From: Candidatus Nealsoniibacteriota bacterium
GTDB taxonomy: Bacteria > Patescibacteriota > Minisyncoccia > Minisyncoccales > PWPS01
Length of the DNA: 5,066 bases
Direction of reading: 5' to 3'
Assembly (NCBI GenBank): GCA_003554915.1
Contig: PWHM01000022.1
Location: forward strand, 1-5,066
The notes under the pieces were generated by a model. The model was given only the letters and a program-made list of their open reading frames with translations, ran no database searches and was not told where the DNA came from. The position numbers and the translations under genes were made by a program. This document shows, piece after piece, positions 1 to 5,066 of this stretch. The stretch's first letter is position 1, and each line of letters starts with the position of its first letter.

Positions 1-34
1 GAAATTTTTACCCCGTGAAGCCTTCTTATGCTTA

Positions 35-81
35 ACCGGGGCCGAAGGACAGCGCAGCTGATTTCACCGGGGCCGCTGATT
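35..81. repeat. Interleaved short direct repeats
   Basis: ACCGGGGCCG occurs at 35-44 and 66-75, and GCTGATT at 57-63 and 75-81. CCCCGTGAA near 11-19 is an imperfect inverse of TTCACCGGGG (63-72). These are GC-rich intergenic repeats of unknown role at the left edge; more may lie outside the window. Confidence 0.4.
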
Positions 82-99
82 GCTTATCCTGCCTGCCCC

Positions 100-120
100 G
101 TTGAATCTCTTCCATTCAAC
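100..120. repeat. 7-bp perfect inverted repeat
   Basis: GTTGAAT (100-106) and ATTCAAC (114-120) are separated by a 7-base loop. It lies about 70 bases past the stop of the large gene. It is possibly an RNA 3'-end structure, but no T-run follows on the minus strand. Confidence 0.4.
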
Positions 121-127
121 TTGGGTC

Positions 128-180
128 AATCCTGTTAATCCTGTCTAAGTTTCTTGTTTTTTATGACAGGGTTTCAGGAG
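128..180. repeat. 9-bp tandem repeat with inverted partner after the large gene
   Basis: AATCCTGTT (128-136) is followed directly by AATCCTGTC (137-145). Nineteen bases further on, GACAGGGTTTCAGGAG (165-180) is an imperfect reverse complement, with core stem CCTGTC (140-145) and GACAGG (165-170). It lies 11 to 63 bases past the stop of the large gene. ATCCTGT-type 9-mer clusters occur as intergenic repeats in many bacterial genomes, from memory. It lacks the T-tract of an intrinsic terminator on the gene's strand. Confidence 0.5.
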
Positions 181-190
181 TAAGTCTAAT

Positions 191-3100
191 CTAATCTATT
201 GTTCCTTCATAATTCACATCATGTAAGTCCTGCTTTATTCCTAATGTTTGTATCTGAAAGTCCTCATCACCATTTGGAGGAGGTATATCTTCCTGATGCT
301 GATCATCCTCTGTTTTAATAATCATACTATAGTATTCCTCATGGGGCTCTTCTAGTTCCTCGCTAAAGGCTACCTCCCCGCTCTCGCCAGCTTCCAGGTG
401 CAGAGGCTCTACATCCTCATATACAAGGTAAGTGTCCTCCCAGACTTCCAGCTCCACATCCTGGGTATCCCCAGCATCTCCAGTATTCTCGATGCTGGCC
501 GTGACCTCTGCCGCTCCGCCCCCTTCAGGGGGCAGATCCACATCAATATCCTGGATCTCAAAATGGGACCCGGAAACCTGAAAATCTTGCTCCACCAAAG
601 GCCAGGCCGGGAGGTTTTCCTCCAATCCAGGCACAGCATTATCCGCACCCGCCATTACCTCGGCAGTGTATTGTCCCGGATCTTGGATCTTTAAATCCTC
701 AAAAGTAACTGTGACCTGGCCGTCCTGCAGGGGCTCGGGGCTGATGGTCTCCTCAATATCTGTATCCTGGATACTGAGATACACCTCCAAGCCCTCGGTC
801 TCCACATCCGCCTCTTCAGCCACAGTGACCTCTACCTGGAATTCCTCTCCAGGCTGCGGGGAGTCAATCTCAACGCTGACAATATCCAGCTCGGAACCGT
901 TCAAACTAAGTGGTCCGGGTTCGGGTGTGGCCTCATGGTTCTGGGTGCTTACTTTCAGGGGATAGGATGTAGCCGGCACACCTAGATTGGGAGGCACTCT
1001 GCCGGTAGCGTCCTGGATCTGGAATTCGACCTCACTGGTCTCGCCAGCTCCCAGGCTAAGCTCCTGTGCTTCTTCGAACTCTACTACCACAGCAGGGACC
1101 GGTTCTTCGGGATACCTGGCCCAGGGGCTGGAATCACCGCCCTCTAAAACTATGTCCTGGGTGGCTTGGGCCTCTCCGGTATTCTCTATGGTGGCTGTCA
1201 TTTCCGGTTCCGGACCGAAATCCCCGGGCTGGATGTCCACAACCTCAAAATGCCCAGCAGTAGTGCTAATGGCATTCTCAAATTCATCCATGTCGGAAAC
1301 GCCAATTACATCCACCTGCAGGTCGTTCTCGCTCAACTCATCCCCTTTCTGGCCCTGCTCTTCTTCCGGCTCATTAACGAAGATGCGGCTGTCGCTGCCG
1401 TCTGTCTGGGCCACAATGTTTTCCTGCTGTTCGTCAGCAAAGAAATCATCAGCACCTTGTTCAATGTCGTCCAGCTCATCCACTTCTTCCATGACTATCT
1501 CAGTAAAGCCGTCGATCCCCAGCAGACTGCTGAAATCGAAAGTTCCGTCCTCCAATACATCTTCTTCCTGGGGCTCGAATTCTATGGTGCCTGTGCCGGA
1601 AAACCCGTAGGTGTCTTCAAGTCCGAAGGCTATGGAGGAAGTCTGTGAGCCGTCTGAATTAAGGTCGTTCTCCCTGATGGATATAATCCCGTTGTCGTAC
1701 TGCCCGCCAATTCTCACTGCATCTGTGCTGTCATGAAAATCGTTTTCGGTGATGTCGATCTCTGCCTGACCCTCGAACGGCCCCCAGCCTCCGGCACCTG
1801 TAATCCAGATATCCGCCTCCTGGTTGGGGCCCAGGCTATCCCCATCCTGGGGCTGGACATCACCGAAGTCATTCCCGGTTATTTCAGCCTGGCTGGTGAA
1901 GGGCAGCAGGTCATTGCCCTTTATCTCCATCCCCAGTCGGTTGCCGCCTATGTAGTTGCCCTGTACTTCTATTTCAAGTGCGCTCTCCTCCAGGTTTTTA
2001 TCAAAAATATCCAAACCGGCATCAAATCCGGTGATCACGTTGGAGGTGATTTCCGTATCCTGTACATCGTTTGCTGCTTCCTCCGGATCCAGATCATCAA
2101 AATAATCTTCTAGATCCCAGGGATAGCGACCGTCCGCGACCAGGATGCCCTGTCCCGTGGATCTGCCCCCGGCTCCGTCGCTGCCCTGGACCAGGTTGTC
2201 CTGGACCGTGACCTCGCTCTCGCGTACACCAATAGCCTGGGAGGCCTGCCAGTCTGCATATCCTCCAACTCGTTGCACCACCAGATTCTGGATCACTGTC
2301 CCCTGGGCTGAGCCGTCAGAGTAGTTATCCCCCCAGGGTTCGACCTCTATAGTGGACCGCAGCTCCTCATCCCCGGGCAGGTTCCTGGTGTCGTATTCCA
2401 CGCTCAGGCCATCCAGAGTTACATCCTGGCTGTGGATATTCATGAGCCCCAGTGCAGGATAAGGGTCTGAGTCCTCATCTCCGACGATTCTGGTCTCCTC
2501 TTGTGCATCTCTGTCTTGGGAATATCCCTCAATCCCGCTGTATTTGCCTTTTAACACAAGATCATCGTAATCCATTAAGGAGTCGCCATGAAAGGCATCT
2601 CTCTCGTCCAATCTGTCATCTGGAGGGTTATAGATAACGCTCTGGGGTTCACCATCCTGCATGAAACCAGCTCCTAGCAAGCCCTGAAACTCGTCCGCCT
2701 CCAGCTCGGTGCGCACCAGATTCTCCAGGTTCACTTCCCTGTCCTCGCTAACCTGGCGCAAGGTAATATCTTTCTCGCTGCCCAGCCAACCTTCCCCTAA
2801 AGTATCAATCTGGGACTGGCTCACTCTCAGGATGTATTCAATATTTCCAGTATCTACGTAATCTATTTCATCTAGCTCATCCAGGTCCGCAAGAAGGTAG
2901 TCTTCCTCAACACCGAATTCCAGTGTATTTGTTCCTCCCCCTCCGTCCAGGACCGAATTAGTGGTATGCTCATTCTCAGCAAGGATTATGGTGTTATTTA
3001 CGTCCTCCTCTGCGGACTCCCCGTCCACCATATTGGTTCCGTCCGTGGTGTCAAAAGGCGCATCTTGTGTGGTGATTGTATCCTCAGCTATTGGTGCCTC

Positions 3101-3676
3101 ATATAGGGGCACGTTTTCAATAGCATCCTTCTTTTGCTGTTCCACATTATCTGTAGTGGTATCTTCGAGGTAAGCCTTGGCGTCTTCGCTTCTCAGATAT
3201 TCTATAGCGGCTTCTTCATCATACCAGCCTTTTGCGCTGGCTTCAGCAGTCACTGCCGCAGCCACATCCTTTTTGGCTATAATGGTTGCGGCGTCTTCCC
3301 CGCCGTCAACAAGTGCGGCGTTAACAATGTTTGCCAGCATGACACCGGGAGTGGCCTCTCCTTCCTCCATCTTCTCTACCCAGTATGCCTTGCCTTCTTC
3401 ATCAGGCTCCCGGTTGAAGAGATTTTCATAAACTGAGTCAATAAAGGCTTCTCTCATATCGCTGGTGATTTCCTCACCGTCCTGGTAAGCCGCGAACAAC
3501 TCATAGGTGCGTGCTTCCGGCTGGTTAGAAAAATTGTCAGCAATACCTACCGCCTCCAGTTCATCAAACTCGCCAACCCAGTAATCCTGCCCTGCCGGGT
3601 CAGCTGCGCGGCTCCAGTAGGAAATATAAATAGTGCTGACCCACTCCTGTGCAGTGCCTTGGAATTCTTCGGACAT
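191..3676 (-). CDS. Large acidic DUF4214 / beta-helix / CARDB-like protein, probably exported
   Basis: A 1161-residue protein starting at ATG 3674-3676, chosen because a strong Shine-Dalgarno sequence lies 4 bases upstream; it ends at TAG 191-193. Residues 1-185 hold two DUF4214-like repeats, each with an R-x-x-D-x-x-G-x-x-YW core (YWSRAADPAGQDYWV at about 20-34, LFNREPDEEGKAYWV at about 86-100). Residues 241-255 (VLDGGGGTNTLEF) resemble an RTX GGxGxDxLx turn. About 400-700 contains repeated strand-turn units ending in N-x-I/F or N-D-F/L, such as ITSNVITG, VQGNYIGG, ITGNDFG, ITENDFH and IRENDLN, typical of a right-handed parallel beta-helix. About 808-912, 928-1035 and 1038-1125 look like CARDB/Ig-like domains; the first and third share HFE[VI]-x-DI and TA[TS]IENTG. 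There is no signal peptide, membrane segment or cysteine. By eye there are only about 43 Lys+Arg, against roughly a quarter Asp+Glu. Known of such families: cell-surface or type I secreted proteins, with DUF4214 often at one end. A surface adhesin or matrix-binding role is inference. No pectate-lyase-type active site was recognised. No secretion ABC/MFP genes are in view. Confidence 0.9.
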   Translation of the reverse strand: MSEEFQGTAQEWVSTIYISYWSRAADPAGQDYWVGEFDELEAVGIADNFSNQPEARTYELFAAYQDGEEITSDMREAFIDSVYENLFNREPDEEGKAYWVEKMEEGEATPGVMLANIVNAALVDGGEDAATIIAKKDVAAAVTAEASAKGWYDEEAAIEYLRSEDAKAYLEDTTTDNVEQQKKDAIENVPLYEAPIAEDTITTQDAPFDTTDGTNMVDGESAEEDVNNTIILAENEHTTNSVLDGGGGTNTLEFGVEEDYLLADLDELDEIDYVDTGNIEYILRVSQSQIDTLGEGWLGSEKDITLRQVSEDREVNLENLVRTELEADEFQGLLGAGFMQDGEPQSVIYNPPDDRLDERDAFHGDSLMDYDDLVLKGKYSGIEGYSQDRDAQEETRIVGDEDSDPYPALGLMNIHSQDVTLDGLSVEYDTRNLPGDEELRSTIEVEPWGDNYSDGSAQGTVIQNLVVQRVGGYADWQASQAIGVRESEVTVQDNLVQGSDGAGGRSTGQGILVADGRYPWDLEDYFDDLDPEEAANDVQDTEITSNVITGFDAGLDIFDKNLEESALEIEVQGNYIGGNRLGMEIKGNDLLPFTSQAEITGNDFGDVQPQDGDSLGPNQEADIWITGAGGWGPFEGQAEIDITENDFHDSTDAVRIGGQYDNGIISIRENDLNSDGSQTSSIAFGLEDTYGFSGTGTIEFEPQEEDVLEDGTFDFSSLLGIDGFTEIVMEEVDELDDIEQGADDFFADEQQENIVAQTDGSDSRIFVNEPEEEQGQKGDELSENDLQVDVIGVSDMDEFENAISTTAGHFEVVDIQPGDFGPEPEMTATIENTGEAQATQDIVLEGGDSSPWARYPEEPVPAVVVEFEEAQELSLGAGETSEVEFQIQDATGRVPPNLGVPATSYPLKVSTQNHEATPEPGPLSLNGSELDIVSVEIDSPQPGEEFQVEVTVAEEADVETEGLEVYLSIQDTDIEETISPEPLQDGQVTVTFEDLKIQDPGQYTAEVMAGADNAVPGLEENLPAWPLVEQDFQVSGSHFEIQDIDVDLPPEGGGAAEVTASIENTGDAGDTQDVELEVWEDTYLVYEDVEPLHLEAGESGEVAFSEELEEPHEEYYSMIIKTEDDQHQEDIPPPNGDEDFQIQTLGIKQDLHDVNYEGTID

Positions 3677-3680
3677 AACG

Positions 3681-3689
3681 TCCTCCTTT
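3681..3689 (-). promoter_or_regulatory. Shine-Dalgarno sequence of the large DUF4214 gene
   Basis: On the minus strand AAAGGAGGA stands 4 bases (CGTT) before the ATG at 3676. It is nearly a full match to the anti-Shine-Dalgarno sequence and fixes the start. The stretch CAAAGGAGGACGTTATG is almost the same as that before the second DUF4214 gene (CAAGGAGGACATTATG at 4818-4833). Confidence 0.85.
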
Positions 3690-4082
3690 GTTTCTCTGTT
3701 TCACTTAGCGCTTACTGAAGTTAACCTTTTTGCATCTGTTGAATGCCCGGCCTTTTCAATGGTAACGTTAATTTGTTAGCATGTTAGATGCTGGGAAAAG
3801 ATCAAGTCAGGAGGCTAGGAGTAACTGCACGGGAAATGCACTTAGTTAGCTACGCCGGTGTCTGCTGGCAGGTTAAGGGCTGGTAACCAGTATTCCCAGA
3901 TGGAAACCTCGGGCACTCTGCTACTTATGGATTATAATAAAAATTACATATATTGATTATCTTGTCAATTTTTTTATATAGTGTACAACTTACCTTAGTT
4001 GAGTCGCTTTTTTGGAGGCCCGGGACAAGAGGATTTTTCCCGAAAATTGGTCAAATTGGAGCTTGCTATACCAAACTTTTCT
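3690..4082. other. Non-coding spacer upstream of the large gene
   Basis: No convincing gene is seen on either strand. It holds the promoter-like island near 3931-3985 and short dyads: AGCAT/ATGCT at 3778-3792, GCAT/ATGC at 3732-3746, TGCA/TGCA around 3830-3840, CTGGT/ACCAG at 3880-3890 and TTGGT/ACCAA at 4047-4074. If transcription starts near 3924, most of this is the 5' leader of the DUF4214 gene. I could not match it to any riboswitch family I know, including the c-di-GMP classes. Confidence 0.5.
3931..3968 (-). promoter_or_regulatory. AT-rich promoter-like region for the large gene
   Basis: The minus strand contains a consensus TATAAT (3931-3936) and a consensus TTGACA (3963-3968), but they are 26 bases apart, too far to act as one sigma-70 promoter. 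TATAAT with a weak -35 (TAATCA, 3954-3959, 17-base spacer) would start transcription near 3924 and give a leader of about 250 bases. TTGACA with TAATTT (3941-3946, 16-base spacer) is the other option. The same island offers a plus-strand pair, TTGATT (3953-3958) and TATAGT (3977-3982, 18-base spacer). Confidence 0.3.
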
Positions 4083-4102
4083 GGGCTAAAAGAGCTTTAA
4101 AG

Positions 4103-4127
4103 AATCCGGCCCCAAAGGGGCTGGATT
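4103..4127 (-). repeat. Candidate IS200 right-end hairpin
   Basis: AATCCGGCCCC (4103-4113) pairs with GGGGCTGGATT (4117-4127) over 11 positions, with one G-U wobble on the plus strand that is an A-C mismatch on the minus strand. The loop on the tnpA-coding strand is TTT, as in the candidate left-end hairpin, with one irregularity in the stem. An outer pair GGGCTAA (4083-4089) and TTAGCCC (4132-4138) encloses it. The alternative is a dispersed REP-like intergenic repeat unrelated to the IS. Confidence 0.45.
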
Positions 4128-4154
4128 TGGATTAGCCCTAAAAGGAGCAAAACT

Positions 4155-4179
4155 GCCTTCCCTCCTCAGGAGGCAAGGC
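4155..4179 (-). terminator. Terminator-like hairpin after tnpA
   Basis: On the minus strand GCCTT and CCTCC pair with GGAGG and AAGGC around one G-G mismatch and a short loop, beginning 28 bases after the tnpA stop. It is followed by AGTTTTGCTCCTTTT, an interrupted T-rich tract. It may terminate tnpA transcription, or be part of the right end of the element. Confidence 0.4.
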
Positions 4180-4206
4180 TCTAATACGCCGTCCCCTTTA
4201 CATTGA

Positions 4207-4629
4207 TTATTGCTCGTATTTTCTTTCTTGCTCTTCTTGATATTGAATATACTTACGGATCTTTTCCGAATCTAGACCAACTGTGTCAACACACAAATAG
4301 CCTCGAGCCCAAAAATGGTTACCCCAATAGGGTTTCTGCTTCAATTTTTGGAATTTGTTCAATACCCTGATTGCTGTTCGCCCCTTGATAGTACCAACGA
4401 AATTCGAGATCGATACCTTCGGAGGAACCATTGCCAATAGATGAACATGGTCTACCTGAACACTCAATTCCAAAACATCAGCACTTTGGTGTTGGCAAAA
4501 TGAGCGGATACAGCGCTCAACCTCTTCGGCTGCTCACCCGCTCAATATCCGATACCGATATTTGGGGGCCCATACTATATGGTATTGGCAAAACCATATG
4601 GTATGGGATAGTTTGCGAAAGCGGGCAAT
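4207..4629 (-). pseudogene. tnpA: Broken IS200/IS605-family transposase TnpA (Y1/HUH)
   Basis: Read from 4629 to the TAA at 4207-4209, the frame gives a full-length 140-residue TnpA with two lesions. The first codon, correctly spaced after AAGGAG (4636-4641), is ATT rather than ATG. Codon 32 is TGA (plus-strand 4534-4536), so the protein would read FRKLSHTIWFCQYHIVWAPK, then YRYRILSG, stop, AAEEVERCIRSFC. After the stop the frame continues intact with the metal-binding HVH at residues 61-63 (VQVDHVHLL), the PPKVSIS and GTIKGRTAIR segments, WGNHFWARGY, and the catalytic Tyr of Y-x-x-x-Q (Y127, Q131) in IRKYIQYQ. Such enzymes cut and rejoin single-stranded DNA at hairpin ends. The TGA could be a C-to-T change of an Arg CGA codon. 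Only the part from about residue 53 (a TTG) is open without interruption, and that lacks the first strands of the fold, so an active product is unlikely. There is no tnpB nearby, which fits the IS200 subgroup. A sequencing error at either site cannot be excluded. Confidence 0.88.
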
Positions 4630-4634
4630 GGTTT

Positions 4635-4674
4635 ACTCCTTTGTCAGGTTGTGGGGACAGCGTGACATCGGAGT
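4635..4674 (-). promoter_or_regulatory. Hairpin sequestering the tnpA ribosome-binding site
   Basis: On the plus strand ACTCC (4635-4639) and TGTCA (4642-4646) pair with TGACA (4663-4667) and GGAGT (4670-4674), with a 2x2 internal loop and a 16-base apical region. In the tnpA mRNA the GGAGT at 4639-4635 is the core of the Shine-Dalgarno sequence, so it would be buried in the 3' arm. IS200 of Salmonella is known to hide its tnpA Shine-Dalgarno in a leader stem-loop that limits transposase synthesis; the same arrangement here is inferred from complementarity. Confidence 0.6.
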
Positions 4675-4684
4675 GCCATGGACC

Positions 4685-4708
4685 GTTCAACTAGCAAAGC
4701 TGTTGAAC
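4685..4708 (-). repeat. Candidate IS200 left-end hairpin
   Basis: Perfect 7-bp arms GTTCAAC (4685-4691) and GTTGAAC (4702-4708) extend by a further AGC/GCT 3-bp stem across one unpaired base (T at 4692 on the plus strand, A on the minus strand). The loop reads TTT on the tnpA-coding strand. A stem with one extrahelical base on its 3' side and a TTT loop is the layout recognised by IS200/IS605 transposases (IS608 is the studied case, with a bulged T). The position 56-79 bases before the tnpA start suits a left end. Confidence 0.55.
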
Positions 4709-4713
4709 TCTGA

Positions 4714-4733
4714 CCCGGTCCATAAGGACCGGG
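4714..4733. repeat. Perfect 8-bp hairpin CCCGGTCC / GGACCGGG
   Basis: Arms at 4714-4721 and 4726-4733 with a 4-base loop (ATAA on plus, TTAT on minus) form a very stable GC-rich hairpin. It lies 5 bases beyond the candidate left-end hairpin. It may be part of the IS left end, where IS200 elements carry a stem-loop that blocks incoming transcription, or it may belong to the flanking DNA as part of the leader of the second DUF4214 gene. No T-run follows on either strand, so it is not a standard intrinsic terminator. Confidence 0.6.
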
Positions 4734-4776
4734 ATTTCTACGCTGAGATTAAAGCTTCCTGTCCAAGATCTGAACT

Positions 4777-4809
4777 GGGCGGGCCAGCTGAACAGTTGCG
4801 ACACCGCCC
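4777..4809 (+). promoter_or_regulatory. Leader hairpin just before the second DUF4214 gene
   Basis: GGGCGG (4777-4782) pairs with CCGCCC (4804-4809). Inside, CAGCTG (4785-4790) can pair with CAGTTG (4793-4798) using one G-U pair, although its apex must open. The structure ends 9 bases before the Shine-Dalgarno and leaves that site free. It could stabilise the mRNA or be a protein-binding site. No obvious -35/-10 pair was found between 4709 and 4818. Confidence 0.35.
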
Positions 4810-4818
4810 GCAAAAAAC

Positions 4819-4825
4819 AAGGAGG
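4819..4825 (+). promoter_or_regulatory. Shine-Dalgarno sequence of the second DUF4214 gene
   Basis: AAGGAGG lies 5 bases (ACATT) before ATG 4831. It decides this start and follows a possible leader hairpin at 4777-4809. Confidence 0.85.
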
Positions 4826-4830
4826 ACATT

Positions 4831-5066
4831 ATGGCCCAAGAATTTACCGAACAGGACTGGCTTGGCGCAATTTACGTGGCCTACTGGGGCCGGGCCGCTG
4901 ATCCCGGCGGACTGGACTACTGGGTAAACATGTGGGGTGAGGACGACCATGAGGGCCGGATCAAAGATGCGGCCTGGTTCGCCTCCAACTTTGCCCTGCA
5001 GCCCGAGGCTGCGGATGCATATCCCTATTTTGAGGCCCATCAGCAGGGACAGGACATAACCCGGGA
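4831..5066 (+). CDS. DUF4214-type protein, N-terminal part (cut by window end)
   Basis: ATG at 4831 opens a frame that stays open for 78 codons to the window edge, so the 3' end is missing. The start is supported by AAGGAGG five bases upstream. The visible protein begins MAQEFTEQDWLGAIYVAYWG and continues RAADPGGLDYWV, then ADAYPYFEAHQQGQDIT. It parallels the first repeat of the large minus-strand protein: EF near the start, IY-x-x-YW-x-RAADP-x-G-x-DYWV, then NF-x-x-QPEA and a Y-x-x-F-x-A-x-Q-x-G-x-x-IT tail. This copy has a slightly longer loop after DYWV (NMWGEDDHEGRIKDAAWF). No signal peptide or cysteine is visible. DUF4214 is a domain often found in large secreted or surface proteins, so this is probably another one; what follows the domain cannot be seen. 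It is transcribed away from the large gene, with the IS200 remnant between them. Confidence 0.88.
   Translation, partial: MAQEFTEQDWLGAIYVAYWGRAADPGGLDYWVNMWGEDDHEGRIKDAAWFASNFALQPEAADAYPYFEAHQQGQDITR

Larger units (their letters stand above)
4083..4733 (-). mobile_element. IS200-like insertion sequence remnant (approximate limits)
   Basis: It comprises the broken tnpA, two candidate end hairpins (4685-4708 before the gene and 4103-4127 after it, reading on the minus strand), a hairpin covering the tnpA ribosome-binding site, and a terminator-like hairpin after tnpA. IS200/IS605 elements have no terminal inverted repeats and make no target duplication, so exact ends cannot be read off a single copy. 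The limits given are the outermost structures seen and could be off by tens of bases. A size of about 600-700 bp agrees with IS200-type elements carrying tnpA only. It sits between two divergent DUF4214 genes. Confidence 0.65.

Noticed and set aside
100..180. CRISPR-like array or intrinsic terminator
   Set aside because: The repeats are too short and without regular spacers for CRISPR. The hairpins lack a following T-run on the strand of the large gene.
987..1610. 207-residue open frame on the plus strand
   Set aside because: It is antisense to the large gene. It is Ser/Pro/Thr-rich because it reads the complement of acidic codons, has no ribosome-binding site and has no recognisable domain. 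The same holds for the other plus-strand frames between 398 and 3436.
3780..3925. c-di-GMP or cobalamin riboswitch in the leader
   Set aside because: Neither strand carries the conserved core segments of these classes; only generic short dyads are present.
3953..4135. 60-residue plus-strand frame in the spacer
   Set aside because: It starts at TTG without a ribosome-binding site, runs through the AT-rich promoter-like island and ends in a hairpin repeat; no family is recognisable.
4534..4536. TGA as a recoded sense codon (selenocysteine or alternative code)
   Set aside because: The position is not a catalytic site in TnpA, no SECIS-like context was seen, and the start codon is also altered, so decay is the simpler reading.
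4431..4927. Plus-strand frames at 4431-4694 and 4562-4927
   Set aside because: The first is antisense to tnpA. The second crosses the IS left-end hairpins and the leader and start of the DUF4214 gene in a different frame. Neither has coding support.
4738..5040. 100-residue minus-strand frame
   Set aside because: It is the complement of the better-supported DUF4214 start at 4831, which has a strong ribosome-binding site and a clear paralogue.

Overview
The window holds two divergently oriented genes for DUF4214-type, probably exported, acidic proteins, separated by about 1.15 kb of intergenic DNA. A degenerate IS200-like insertion sequence sits in that spacer. The large minus-strand gene (1161 aa, ATG at 3676, TAG at 191) fills most of the window. 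A second DUF4214 gene starts at 4831 on the plus strand and runs off the right edge after 78 codons.

Organism: nothing here is diagnostic (no rRNA or housekeeping gene). Strong Shine-Dalgarno sequences, mid-range GC, a cysteine-free protein in which roughly a quarter of residues are Asp/Glu, and an IS200-type transposase resembling copies I associate with sulfate-reducing Desulfobacterota together suggest a Gram-negative bacterium. It is possibly a halophilic or haloalkaliphilic deltaproteobacterium. This is a weak inference.

Layout: 1-190 is the region downstream of the large gene, with several short repeats (a 9-bp tandem repeat with an inverted partner, a 7-bp perfect inverted repeat and a pair of 10-bp direct repeats) but no convincing terminator. 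191-3676 is the large gene: two DUF4214 repeats, an RTX-like linker, a right-handed beta-helix region and three CARDB/Ig-like domains. 3677-4100 is its long upstream region, with an AT-rich promoter-like island near 3931-3985 and several dyads. About 4083-4733 is the IS200-like remnant: tnpA reads on the minus strand from 4629 to 4207 but has ATT in place of ATG and an in-frame TGA at codon 32. It is bracketed by hairpins, one of which would hide the tnpA ribosome-binding site. 4734-4830 is the leader of the second DUF4214 gene, with a hairpin just before the ribosome-binding site.

The two DUF4214 genes share similar N-termini and nearly identical ribosome-binding segments, so they look like divergently arranged paralogues. 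The IS200 remnant landed between them and, if full length, separates each from part of the original shared intergenic region. The most interesting points are the multi-domain architecture of the large protein, the paralogue pair, and the well-preserved regulatory and end structures of an insertion sequence whose transposase gene is broken.
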